Shown here: one piece after another, positions 24,651 to 33,990 of the stretch | Position numbering within the stretch: position 1 is the stretch's first letter | How the letters are laid out: each line of letters starts with the position of its first letter | From: Chitinophagaceae bacterium | Lineage (GTDB): Bacteria; Bacteroidota; Bacteroidia; Chitinophagales; Chitinophagaceae | Length of the DNA stretch: 64,000 bases | Assembly: GCA_019638595.1 (NCBI GenBank) | Contig: JAHBTJ010000011.1 | Span: forward strand, 186,001 to 250,000 | Direction: 5' to 3' | The notes under the pieces: generated by a model | Seen by the model: only the letters and a program-made list of their open reading frames with translations | Databases searched by the model: none | What the model was told of the DNA's origin: nothing | Translations under genes and position numbers: made by a program

Positions 24651-27314
24651 ATGATACAAAAGCAGGTTCTTAACAGGAGAAAGTTTGTAAAAGGTATAAG
24701 TTCCGCGATGGCAGCTTTTACATTTGTTCCCACGCCGGCTTCGGCAGGATGGTTCAGGCATTTGTTATCTTTCTCCCGTAATCAACCCGGCAGCTTGCCT
24801 GTTTTTTGGATCATTCCGCATACACACTGGGAAGGGGCTGTGTTTACTACCCGTGAAAAATATCTGGATATAGGGTTACCCCATATCCTTACTGCGTTGA
24901 AATTATTAAAGCAGTATCCCGAGTACCGCTTCACGCTTGACCAGGTATGTTATATCCGCCCGTTTCTCGAAAGATATCCTGAAGAAAGAAACTGGTTCAA
25001 ACAATGTGTAGCTGAAAACCGCCTGCAACTGGTTGGAGGCACTGATACAATGCATGATACCAATATCCCTTCGGGTGAGTCAATTATAAAACAAATTCAA
25101 TATGGAAAAGGATACATACGGAAACAACTTGGCAAAGAGGTAACAGTGGGTTGGGGCATAGATACTTTTGGACACAATGCCCAAATGCCGCAGATACTAA
25201 AACTTGCGGGGTTTACATCCCTCTGGTTTCACAGGGCGGTTCCGTATGCAAAATTTAACTCGGAATTTCTTTGGAAAGGCATAGACGGGACAACGATTGA
25301 CGCTTACTGGTTACCCTTATCCTATGTTCCCCTGTATGACGTGCCCGGGGACTCAAAAGGTTTCAGCCGGTTTGTAAAGGAAAAGTTTGATCGATTGGGC
25401 GAGTACACCAATAATACGGGTGATCGTGTGGGGCTGGCAGGACATGATGTATCCAATCCCAGGGAACAGTTGCCTGTGCTTGTCAGGCAATACCAGGACG
25501 ATAGTAAAAGAGAACTTGATTTATATTTTGGCGTGCCCACAGATTTTGAGAACGCTGCCGAAAAGAATGCAGACCGGGTAGTTTGGCAGGGAGAATTCAA
25601 TCCTGTGTTTCAGGGAGTGTATACCAGCAGGATAGAGCTCAAGCAGCAATTGAGGGCTATTGAAAATTTACTGCTTACTGCAGATAAGCTACATGCGCTG
25701 ACACACCCGGCAGGAGCAGATGATAGGAGCAAAAAAGTGAATGAGGAGCTGTGGCGTGCATGGGAGCCGGTTCTGTTTAACCAGGCGCATGACCTGATGT
25801 CTGGTGTTATGACGGATACCGTTTATGAAGATACGTTAAAGGGATATCATTATGCCGGGCAGGTGGCAGGGCAATTGATAAGTTCGCTTTTTGAAGAGCT
25901 GGTTGCCCATATTGATACAGAGGCTTTACATATTCCGCTTGTTATTTTTAACAGCCTGGGTTGGCAGCGAACGGATGTTGTTGAAACAGAAGTAGGATTT
26001 GCAACAGATGATGTAACAGGTATTATAGTTGAAAATGAAAAAGGCATATCTCTTCCTTTTGAAATTATTGCTGCCGAATATTATGAATCGGGTGGTATTA
26101 ACAGGGCCAAAATCATTTTCATTGCCACGGATATTCCGGCATTGGGTTATGCTGTTTACCAGGTGAAACCGGGGAAAAAAGAGCCGCTTACAGATACCGG
26201 GTCTTTTCAGTCCAATGTTATTGAAAACGATTTTTACAAATGCACTTTTAATATGCGTTCGGGTGCAATAACAGAGCTGTTGGCAAAAGAAAATAACTGG
26301 CAGGTATTAAAAGCGCCCGGAAATGTAGTGGTCCGCCAGTATGATGGAGGAGATTTTTGGGAGATCAATCATACTATCCGCTATCCGACAGTAGCGTTAA
26401 CCAACAAGCAGGAATATCCGCATCCTGATAAAGACAGGTTCAGCAACGAGGGGCAGTATTTTGGAAAAGAAGGGCATATACATCACGGTGCCGTATATTC
26501 TGAATATAAGATCAATCATGGGTTTGGAGATGATAATAAGTTTAGCACATCCGTTCGTATGTACCGGAATGGTATCAGGCGCATAGATATTAAAACGCAG
26601 CTTTTTAATGCTGAAAAGTATGTTAGGTACCAGGCCTTGTTTCCGCTTAATATCAACGATGGAAAAACTACTCATGAAATACCTTTTGGGGCTATTACCC
26701 GGCCGGATGCTGTTGAATATCCCGCCCAGAACTGGGCTCATTTTGGCAATGACGATAAAGGGGTAGCATTGTTAAATAAAGGGCTTCCGGGAAATCTCGC
26801 CATAGGTTCCTCGATGCTTGTTTCCCTTATGCGGTCGGCTAAAATCAATTCCTATCCATTCTTTGGCGGATATGAAGAAGGCATGGATTCTGTAACGGGA
26901 CTGCAGTTGAACAAGCAATTATCTTTCGAATATGCGCTGGTACCACATGTGGGTTCATGGCAGGATGCATCGGTTTATAAGGAGGGCTTTGAGTTTAATG
27001 CACCTTTGTTGTGTATCAAAACTGATCGTCATAAAGGGAAGTTGTTGAGACGATGGGGATTGTTGGAATTATCACATCCCAATGTTGTTATCACTTCAGT
27101 CCGAAAAAATGAAAGGGGAGCGGTAATTATCAGGATGTATGAAGCAGCAGGGAAAGCAGAAGAGCATGTATCTCTGAAATTAAACCTGAAACCCCGGTCA
27201 GTGAGCGCATGTAATTTAATGGAAGACGAACAGGAGACAGTAGTTTCAAAGAACGGGATGTTTCAATTCAGTATAAAACCATTTGAAATAAAAACCTTCA
27301 GCATTCGATTCTGA
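24651..27314 (+). CDS. GH38 family alpha-mannosidase with Tat-like signal
   Basis: An 887-residue glycoside hydrolase family 38 protein. The N-terminus carries a twin-arginine signal (NRRKFVKG, 8-15, then a hydrophobic run to about 32). The catalytic domain shows IIPHTHW (His59), GGTDTMHDTNIPSGESIIKQ and GWGIDTFGHNAQMPQILKLAG with nucleophile Asp171; NQAHDLMSG contributes the late His. The zinc ligand that follows HTHW is normally Asp (HTHWD) and is Glu61 here. C-terminal beta-rich domains make up the rest. It would remove alpha-mannose residues in the periplasm. The start was set at ATG 24651; an upstream TTG is less likely. It follows the aldolase-dehydrogenase gene by 45 bp. Confidence 0.88.
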   Translation: MIQKQVLNRRKFVKGISSAMAAFTFVPTPASAGWFRHLLSFSRNQPGSLPVFWIIPHTHWEGAVFTTREKYLDIGLPHILTALKLLKQYPEYRFTLDQVCYIRPFLERYPEERNWFKQCVAENRLQLVGGTDTMHDTNIPSGESIIKQIQYGKGYIRKQLGKEVTVGWGIDTFGHNAQMPQILKLAGFTSLWFHRAVPYAKFNSEFLWKGIDGTTIDAYWLPLSYVPLYDVPGDSKGFSRFVKEKFDRLGEYTNNTGDRVGLAGHDVSNPREQLPVLVRQYQDDSKRELDLYFGVPTDFENAAEKNADRVVWQGEFNPVFQGVYTSRIELKQQLRAIENLLLTADKLHALTHPAGADDRSKKVNEELWRAWEPVLFNQAHDLMSGVMTDTVYEDTLKGYHYAGQVAGQLISSLFEELVAHIDTEALHIPLVIFNSLGWQRTDVVETEVGFATDDVTGIIVENEKGISLPFEIIAAEYYESGGINRAKIIFIATDIPALGYAVYQVKPGKKEPLTDTGSFQSNVIENDFYKCTFNMRSGAITELLAKENNWQVLKAPGNVVVRQYDGGDFWEINHTIRYPTVALTNKQEYPHPDKDRFSNEGQYFGKEGHIHHGAVYSEYKINHGFGDDNKFSTSVRMYRNGIRRIDIKTQLFNAEKYVRYQALFPLNINDGKTTHEIPFGAITRPDAVEYPAQNWAHFGNDDKGVALLNKGLPGNLAIGSSMLVSLMRSAKINSYPFFGGYEEGMDSVTGLQLNKQLSFEYALVPHVGSWQDASVYKEGFEFNAPLLCIKTDRHKGKLLRRWGLLELSHPNVVITSVRKNERGAVIIRMYEAAGKAEEHVSLKLNLKPRSVSACNLMEDEQETVVSKNGMFQFSIKPFEIKTFSIRF

Positions 27315-27361
27315 TAGAATGAAATTTAATATCAATTGCCCGCGCATACCTGGTTACAGGC

Positions 27362-28243
27362 ATGGGTATAAAAATTTTGTTCTTGAAATCAGCACTGCTT
27401 AAAACAAAGAATGTGAAAAAATACAAGCTCAACCGTTTGTTCAATGCCTCATCGGGAAGATGTTTTGATGTGGCAATAGATCATGGCTTTTTTAATGAAT
27501 TGTCTTTTTTGAAAGGAATTGAAAATATTGAAGGTGCAGTTAAAACACTTCTGCAGGCTGCTCCTGATGCTATTCAACTTACTGTGGGGCAGGCGCATCA
27601 TCTTCAATCTGTTCCGGGGCGCAATAAGCCGGCGCTTGTATTGCGCACAGATGTTGCGAACGTATATGGTACTGCATTGGTGAGGCCCCTGTTCAGTACC
27701 ATGATAGAAAATCCTGTATTACAGGCTATAAAGACAGATGCAACTGCCGTGGTAGTCAATCTGTTTAGCATACCCGGTGAGAGTGACCTGGCTCGTCAGT
27801 GTATTCAAAATATCGCAAAACTAAAACAAGCATGTGACCAGTATGATTTCCCCCTGATGATCGAACCATTGGTATTCAGCCCTGATCAAAAAAATGGAGG
27901 ATATGCTGTAGATGGTAATATTGATAAAATCCTTCCTCTTGTAAGACAGGCAGTAGAATTGGGTGCAGATATTATAAAAGCAGATCCAACAGAAGATATT
28001 TCCGGGTATCACAGAGTAATAGAAATGGCAGGTAACATACCTGTTTTGGTAAGGGGTGGTGGAAAAGCGCCCGATAAGGAAATACTGGAACGTACCTATG
28101 AAGTAATACGCCAGGGCGCTTCAGGAATTGTGTACGGAAGAAATGTAGTGCAGCATCGTAATCCTGCAGGTATTACCCGTGCATTGATGGCTATAGTACA
28201 TGAGAACGCAAAGCCCGGAGACGTTCTGGGAATGCTTGACTAA
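27362..28243 (+). CDS. Class I aldolase, DhnA/FbaB type
   Basis: A 293-residue TIM-barrel Schiff-base aldolase of the DeoC/FbaB/LacD superfamily. The N-terminal FDVAIDHGFFN motif and the lysine in GADIIKADPTED (Lys206, probable Schiff base) are typical, as are VRGGGKAP and GIVYGRNV for phosphate binding. The substrate could be a ketose phosphate, a 2-amino-3,7-dideoxyheptulosonate-like sugar or a sulfosugar phosphate; sequence alone does not decide. It is the third aldolase fold in the regulon. The true start may be GTG 27413, which removes an unconserved 17-residue N-terminus. It ends 10 bp before the oxidoreductase gene. Confidence 0.82.
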   Translation: MGIKILFLKSALLKTKNVKKYKLNRLFNASSGRCFDVAIDHGFFNELSFLKGIENIEGAVKTLLQAAPDAIQLTVGQAHHLQSVPGRNKPALVLRTDVANVYGTALVRPLFSTMIENPVLQAIKTDATAVVVNLFSIPGESDLARQCIQNIAKLKQACDQYDFPLMIEPLVFSPDQKNGGYAVDGNIDKILPLVRQAVELGADIIKADPTEDISGYHRVIEMAGNIPVLVRGGGKAPDKEILERTYEVIRQGASGIVYGRNVVQHRNPAGITRALMAIVHENAKPGDVLGMLD

Positions 28244-28253
28244 AACAGGAATA

Positions 28254-29381
28254 ATGGAAAAAGTAAATGTAGGTATTATAGGTGGAGGACTTATGGGGCA
28301 GGAGGCTGCTTCTGCTTTTGCCAGATGGTTTGTATTAAAAGATTTTCCCATTCAGCCGGTTTTAAAAGCCGTGTGTGATCAAAACGAGTCAGTACTTTCC
28401 TGGTACAGGAACATTTCAACTGTAACATCTTTTGAAACAAATTATAAAAATTTACTTGCCAATGCTGAAATAGACGTGGTCTACGCTGCCCTTCCTCATC
28501 ATTTACATCAACAGGTATATACCGATATTCTTTTATCCGGAAAAGACCTGTTAGCGGAAAAGCCTTTTGGCATAAATGAAGCAGCAGCATCTTCTATCGT
28601 TGAAACTACGGTTAAGCTTAAACGTTTTGTCCGGTGCAGCTCAGAGTTTCCTTTTATGCCTGCAGCCCGGCAACTTATAAGGGATCTGCAATCTTCGGTT
28701 CCCGGGCGTATCATGGCAATAAAAGCAGGGTTTTTACATTCCGGCGATATGGATCCTTTAAAGCCTTTGAACTGGAAACGACAGTCTGCTTATTGTGGTG
28801 AAATAGGTGTGATGGGTGATCTGGGAATGCACGCAATGCATATTCCTTTGCGAATGGGTTGGAAGCCCGATACAGTGTACGCTCAGCTACAGAAGATAAT
28901 AACAAAACGACCGGATGGACAGGGTGGTTGGGGCAATTCTGATACCTGGAATAATGCTTCTTTACACATGAGCTTTCGTGATGGATATGAGAAGATACCT
29001 ATGACGGTTGAATTAAAAAGGCTTGCGCCCGGTGAAACGAATACATGGTATCTGGAAGTTTTTGGAACAAATGGATCTATGAAATACAGCACAGGTGATG
29101 TGAAAGGATACCGGCGGTATTTTCCCGAACATCAATCGTGGCATCGGAAAGAGCTGGGATTGAGTGGAATGGCATTTCCTGTAACCTCCGGGGGCATATT
29201 TGAACCAGGATTTCCCGACTGCTTTCAACAAATGCTGGCGGCTTATTTTGCCGAGCGGGCAGGAGTGCTGAATGAAAAGTTCGGTTGTGTTACGCCGGCA
29301 GAAGCTTATGCAAGTCATAAAATTTTTAAAGCGGCACTGGTGTCTTCAAATAACAGTACTGTTGAAAAAATATACTGGTAG
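28254..29381 (+). CDS. Gfo/Idh/MocA-family oxidoreductase
   Basis: A 375-residue NAD(P)-dependent oxidoreductase. The N-terminal Rossmann motif is VGIIGGGLMGQEAASAF, with ALPHHLHQQVYTDILLSGKDLLAEKPFG as the family EKP motif. The C-terminal alpha/beta domain includes MGDLGMHAMHIPLRMG, where the DxxxHxxH-like pattern suits substrate binding. Many family members oxidise or reduce sugars and inositols. No signal peptide was found, so cytoplasmic. ATG 28254 was preferred to the frame start at 28200, which overlaps the previous gene. The reaction in this pathway is not predictable. Confidence 0.87.
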   Translation: MEKVNVGIIGGGLMGQEAASAFARWFVLKDFPIQPVLKAVCDQNESVLSWYRNISTVTSFETNYKNLLANAEIDVVYAALPHHLHQQVYTDILLSGKDLLAEKPFGINEAAASSIVETTVKLKRFVRCSSEFPFMPAARQLIRDLQSSVPGRIMAIKAGFLHSGDMDPLKPLNWKRQSAYCGEIGVMGDLGMHAMHIPLRMGWKPDTVYAQLQKIITKRPDGQGGWGNSDTWNNASLHMSFRDGYEKIPMTVELKRLAPGETNTWYLEVFGTNGSMKYSTGDVKGYRRYFPEHQSWHRKELGLSGMAFPVTSGGIFEPGFPDCFQQMLAAYFAERAGVLNEKFGCVTPAEAYASHKIFKAALVSSNNSTVEKIYW

Positions 29382-29445
29382 AGAGATAAAATAGTCAACG
29401 CTGAACGGGATTTTGTATGAAGCCTTTTAATTAAAAACGATTGTA

Positions 29446-31671
29446 ATGAAAAATGTCTGCACTTTGTTCGGGATCCTTTTTGCCTTTATGGCGCAAAGCC
29501 AGGAAAAGGTTTCTAATCTTCAATACGTTGACCCAACCATCGGAACAGTGGGTATTGTATTGGGACCTGCATACCCTACGGTTCATCTTCCTAATCATAT
29601 GATCAGGGTTTTCCCGGTCCGTAAGGATCATCTTGATGACCAGATAAGTTATTTCCCGCTAACAGTTACGTCTCACCGTCTTTTTTCCGTATTCTCTGTC
29701 ATGCCTGTAAGCAATGTTGCTGATTCTGGTGTATGGAAACAACGGTTTGAGTACAGTAAAGAAAAGATTACACCTTACTATTATAAAGTTTCTTTGGATG
29801 AAAGCTTCAGCCAGCTTGAATTTGTACCTGGAAAAAAAGCAGGTATTTACCGTATATCTTCACCAACAAAAAGCCCTGTATTTCTTAGATTGGGTATTAT
29901 TAATAAGACGGGAGAAATTACAGCCAATGGCAAACGTGTTATAACAGGGAGGGAGGAATTTTCGGGGATGCAGGCTTTTTTTTATGCCGAAACGGATGCT
30001 GATATTACCGGCATTCAATCAGGAACAACAGGTGATAAAAAAGAACTGGTGGCAGTGTTTGGTAAACATACCGGGACTGTCCAGTTTAAATATGCTGTAT
30101 CATACATCAGCATAGAACAGGCAAAAATAAATTTTGAAAAAGAACTGGCAGGGCAGGGGCTGGAGTCGCTGAAAAAGAAAGCATATGAAGAGTGGGATAA
30201 GGAATTGTCCAAAATTCAGGCAGAAGGAGGTACCCTGGCTCAGAAAAGAGTTTTTTACACCGCACTCTACAGGTGTTTTGAACGGATGGTTGATATCAAT
30301 GAATACGGAAGGTATTTTAGTGCGTACGATCATAAGGTACATTCAGGTTCCGCTCCTTTTTATGTAGATAGCTGGATATACGATTTTACCATCGGGCTGT
30401 ATCCGTTGCAGTCTATCATAAATCCTGCAAGGCAAAATGATTTTATCAATTCCTATATTACTATGTACGAGCAATCGGGGTGGATGCCTTGTTTTGCTTT
30501 GGTGGATGGTGACTGGCCTGCTATGACGGCTAATTATACTGCCGTGTGGATGGCTGACTCCTGGTTTAAAGGGATCAGGGATTTTGATATCAAAAAAGCA
30601 TATGAAGGCCTGCGGAAAAATTCTTTAGATGCTACCGTATTGCCCTGGCGCAATGGACCTCCTACTTCTGTACTGGATAGCTTTTATCACAAGTATGGTT
30701 ATATACCAGGCCTGCCGCCCGGAGAAAAAGAAACTGTAAAAGAGATCCAGGAATGGGAAAAAAGGCAGTCTGTTTCAATTACGTTGGAAAACAGCTATTG
30801 TGATTGGGCTATTGCACAGCTTGCTAACGCTGCCGGATACCCCCGGGATCGGTCTTTATTCTTAAAAAAAGCAACGAATTATAAGAAAATGTACCGTGCG
30901 GAAAAGGGATTTATGTGGCCTAAAGATGAAAATGGAAACTGGATTGAGGGGATCAACCCGGGATTGGCAGGGCGTGAATATTATACCGAGAATAATGCTT
31001 ATGTTTTTAACTGGCATGTAAAGCATGATTTCACGTCTCTTTTTGATATGATGGGGGGCGTGAAAGCTGCAGAGAAAAAGCTGGATGAGTTATACAGAAC
31101 AGATATTGGAGTTCCAAAATTCCGGTTTTGGGCCGTTCAGCCGGATGCAAGCGGGCTGGTTGGCCAATACCCGATCGGCAATGAAATGGGATTTTTTATT
31201 CCTTATCTCTACAATCATACGGGAAGCCCTTGGAAAACGCAAAAGAGGATCCGCTCTCTTTTAGATACATGGTTTCCTGATAACCTGTTCGGATACCCGG
31301 GCGATGAGGATGGAGGAGGAATGTCTGCATTTATTGTTTTATCAATGATGGGTTTTTATCCTGTTACGCCGGGAATACCGGTATATCATATCGGAAGCCC
31401 GGTTTTTGATAAGGTTACAATAGCAACCGGGAGCAATAAAAAGTTTGTGATCAAAGCAAAAAATAACAATGCCTCCAATGTATATATTCAATCGGCCACA
31501 CTCAATGGCAGGCCCTTTGATCAATCGTGGTTTACCCATAAAACTTTAACAAACGGTGGTGAGCTGGAATTTACAATGGGTGATGAACCCAACAAGCGGT
31601 GGGCTGCCGATAGCAAATTATTGCCATTAACAGCACTGGAAAAGAGACCTGAAGAATACATGCAAGATTGA
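29446..31671 (+). CDS. GH92 family exo-alpha-mannosidase
   Basis: A 741-residue secreted GH92 protein, calcium-dependent exo-alpha-mannosidase family. Sec signal at about 1-18. The N-terminal beta domain (DPTIGTVG, with an unusual GPAYPTVHLPNHMIRVFP) is followed by the (alpha/alpha)6 domain with IYDFTIGLYPLQSIINP and the C-terminal motif GDEDGGGMSAFIVLSMMGFYPVTPG (Asp620, Asp622 as catalytic base candidates). The catalytic acid is retained as Glu580, but the surrounding GNEPSHH consensus is GNEMGFF, so the subsite differs from the standard enzymes. It is adjacent to and co-transcribed with a second GH92. Confidence 0.88.
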   Translation: MKNVCTLFGILFAFMAQSQEKVSNLQYVDPTIGTVGIVLGPAYPTVHLPNHMIRVFPVRKDHLDDQISYFPLTVTSHRLFSVFSVMPVSNVADSGVWKQRFEYSKEKITPYYYKVSLDESFSQLEFVPGKKAGIYRISSPTKSPVFLRLGIINKTGEITANGKRVITGREEFSGMQAFFYAETDADITGIQSGTTGDKKELVAVFGKHTGTVQFKYAVSYISIEQAKINFEKELAGQGLESLKKKAYEEWDKELSKIQAEGGTLAQKRVFYTALYRCFERMVDINEYGRYFSAYDHKVHSGSAPFYVDSWIYDFTIGLYPLQSIINPARQNDFINSYITMYEQSGWMPCFALVDGDWPAMTANYTAVWMADSWFKGIRDFDIKKAYEGLRKNSLDATVLPWRNGPPTSVLDSFYHKYGYIPGLPPGEKETVKEIQEWEKRQSVSITLENSYCDWAIAQLANAAGYPRDRSLFLKKATNYKKMYRAEKGFMWPKDENGNWIEGINPGLAGREYYTENNAYVFNWHVKHDFTSLFDMMGGVKAAEKKLDELYRTDIGVPKFRFWAVQPDASGLVGQYPIGNEMGFFIPYLYNHTGSPWKTQKRIRSLLDTWFPDNLFGYPGDEDGGGMSAFIVLSMMGFYPVTPGIPVYHIGSPVFDKVTIATGSNKKFVIKAKNNNASNVYIQSATLNGRPFDQSWFTHKTLTNGGELEFTMGDEPNKRWAADSKLLPLTALEKRPEEYMQD

Positions 31672-31689
31672 TCATTCTAAATTCTGACA

Positions 31690-33981
31690 ATGAAACATAT
31701 ACTTTTTTGTGCTGTACTGCTTGTTGTAAACTCCACATCGTATAGTCAATTGATCAACCCGTCAGGCGATCTTGCAGATTATGCAAATCCATTGACCGGC
31801 ACAGATTCAAAAAGGCATTTGTCTAACGGCAATACCTATCCTGTAATTGCCCGCCCCTGGGGCATGAATTTCTGGACACCGCAAACAAATAATGCGGGTG
31901 ATGCTTTTATTTATGAATACAATAAGGACCAGATCATGGGATTTAAGCAAACACACCAGGCCAGCAACTGGATAGGTGATTATGGTCAGTTTGCCGTTAT
32001 GCCGGGCACAGGAAACATTAAGTTTACGGAAGATGCCCGGGCCAATTGGTTTACGCACAAAACAGAAATTGCCAGGCCCTATTATTATAGTGTATATCTT
32101 GGTGATGCAAATACGACTGCGGAATTTACCACAACTGAAAGAGCGGCTTACTTCCGGTTTACGTTTCCCGAAACCGATAGTGCATATGTGGTTATCGACG
32201 CACTTGACCAGGGATCATATATTCGCCTCATCCCGGAGAAAAATAGGTTGATCGGCTATTCTACCAAAAATAAAGGCAGCGTTCCCGATAACTTTAAAAA
32301 TTATTTTGTTATTACGTTCTCCAAACCTTTTGCCTTTACGTACCTGTTTAAAGACTCGACGCTGGTAACCGGCACAGAGCTGGAAGCAGGTCATACTGGT
32401 GCTGTCATTGGTTTTAAAACAAAAAGACTGGAAAAAATAGAAGCAAAGATTGCTTCCTCGTTTATCAGTTATGAGCAGGCAGAGGTCAACTTAAAAGAAT
32501 TAGGGAATGATGCTTTTGACGCCGTTGTACAAAAGTCAAAAGATATATGGAACAGGGAATTGGGCCGTATACAGATCGAAGGAGCGACCATTGACCAGGC
32601 AAGAACATTTTATACCAACCTGTATCGTACAATGCTGTTCCCCCGGCAATTTCATGAGGTAACAGCCGATAACCAGGTCATACATTACAGCCCGTTCAAT
32701 GGTAAGGTATTACCCGGATATCTTTTCACCGACAACGGTTATTTCGATACGTTCAGGGCATTGTTTCCTTTATTCAGCATTCTCTATCCTGACCTGTATT
32801 CGAAAATATTGCAGGGTATGGTGAATGCGTATAATGAAAGCGGGTGGTTGCCTGAATGGACAAGTCCGGGGCACCATCGCCATGTAACTTTCGGCGCCTA
32901 TTCTGCAGCTATTGTTGCTGATGCCTACACCAAAGGGATCCGTGGTTACGATATAGATCGTTTGTATGAGGCAATAGTAAAAAATACGAAGAGTGAACCT
33001 CCGCCTGGTATTTCTTCTGTAGGCAGGTTGGGAGTTACTTACTATAACCGAATGGGATATGTTCCGTATGATGCAGGGATCAAGGAAAATACAGCGAGAA
33101 CAATAGAGTATGCCTATCTTGATTTTACCATTTACCAACTGGCAAAAGCATTAAAACGTCCTGAATCTGAAGTGCAGCTTTTTTCAAAACGCTCATTTAA
33201 TTATAAAAACCATTTCGATCCTTCAACCGGTCTTATGCGTGGCAAAAATAAAGATGGGAGTTTTCAATCCCCTTTCGATCCTTTTAAGTGGGGCGATGCA
33301 TTTACAGAAGGAAACAGCTGGCATTATACCTGGGCGCCGGTAAACGACATAAAAGGCCTGATGGCGCTTATGGGTGGACGTAAGAATTTCATACACAAGC
33401 TTGACTCCGTATGTATACTTCCCCCGGTATATAATGAAAGCTGGTATGGTTATGTTATTCATGAAATACGTGAAATGCAGATTGCAAACATGGGACAATA
33501 TGTGCATGGCAACCAGCCCATGCAGCATGTTGCTTACCTGTATAATTATGCCGGTGAACCCTGGAAATCCCAGTATTGGGTACGTGAAATCATGGATCGC
33601 TTGTACAATGATTCACCGGCCGGGTATTGCGGAGACGAAGACACCGGGCAAACTTCCGCATGGTATATTCTTTCCGCCCTTGGCTTTTACCCGGTAACTC
33701 CTGGTTCAGGAGAATATGTGCTTGGCTCTCCGCTATTCAGGAAAGCGACTGTAAAGCTTCCGGGTAACAAAATATTGGTTATGAATGCACCCGGAAACAG
33801 CAAAGTCAACCGTTACATCGGGAAGCTGAATTATAACGGAAAAGCGTATACGAAAAACTGGCTGTCGCACAGGGAGTTGATGAAAGGAGGAAAACTGGAC
33901 TTTTTTATGCAGCCAAACCCGGAAAAAAGCCGGGGAATACTTGACTCCGATGCGCCTTTATCGCATTCTTCCGGCAAATAA
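31690..33981 (+). CDS. GH92 family protein with Gln at the catalytic-acid position
   Basis: A 763-residue secreted GH92 protein (signal about 1-20). Family motifs are clear: DYANPLTGTDS, DTFRALFPLFSILYPDLYS, SGWLPEWTSPGHHRHV and YCGDEDTGQTSAWYILSALGFYPVTPG (base candidates Asp649 and Asp651). In the GNEPSHH motif, the general acid Glu is replaced by Gln609 (GNQPMQH). A Gln here is known from GH92 enzymes that hydrolyse mannose-1-phosphate linkages, where the leaving group needs no protonation. It may therefore act on a phosphodiester-linked mannose, or be a binding paralogue. It lies 18 bp downstream of the other GH92 gene. Confidence 0.9.
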   Translation: MKHILFCAVLLVVNSTSYSQLINPSGDLADYANPLTGTDSKRHLSNGNTYPVIARPWGMNFWTPQTNNAGDAFIYEYNKDQIMGFKQTHQASNWIGDYGQFAVMPGTGNIKFTEDARANWFTHKTEIARPYYYSVYLGDANTTAEFTTTERAAYFRFTFPETDSAYVVIDALDQGSYIRLIPEKNRLIGYSTKNKGSVPDNFKNYFVITFSKPFAFTYLFKDSTLVTGTELEAGHTGAVIGFKTKRLEKIEAKIASSFISYEQAEVNLKELGNDAFDAVVQKSKDIWNRELGRIQIEGATIDQARTFYTNLYRTMLFPRQFHEVTADNQVIHYSPFNGKVLPGYLFTDNGYFDTFRALFPLFSILYPDLYSKILQGMVNAYNESGWLPEWTSPGHHRHVTFGAYSAAIVADAYTKGIRGYDIDRLYEAIVKNTKSEPPPGISSVGRLGVTYYNRMGYVPYDAGIKENTARTIEYAYLDFTIYQLAKALKRPESEVQLFSKRSFNYKNHFDPSTGLMRGKNKDGSFQSPFDPFKWGDAFTEGNSWHYTWAPVNDIKGLMALMGGRKNFIHKLDSVCILPPVYNESWYGYVIHEIREMQIANMGQYVHGNQPMQHVAYLYNYAGEPWKSQYWVREIMDRLYNDSPAGYCGDEDTGQTSAWYILSALGFYPVTPGSGEYVLGSPLFRKATVKLPGNKILVMNAPGNSKVNRYIGKLNYNGKAYTKNWLSHRELMKGGKLDFFMQPNPEKSRGILDSDAPLSHSSGK

Positions 33982-33990
33982 AAGAAATAC

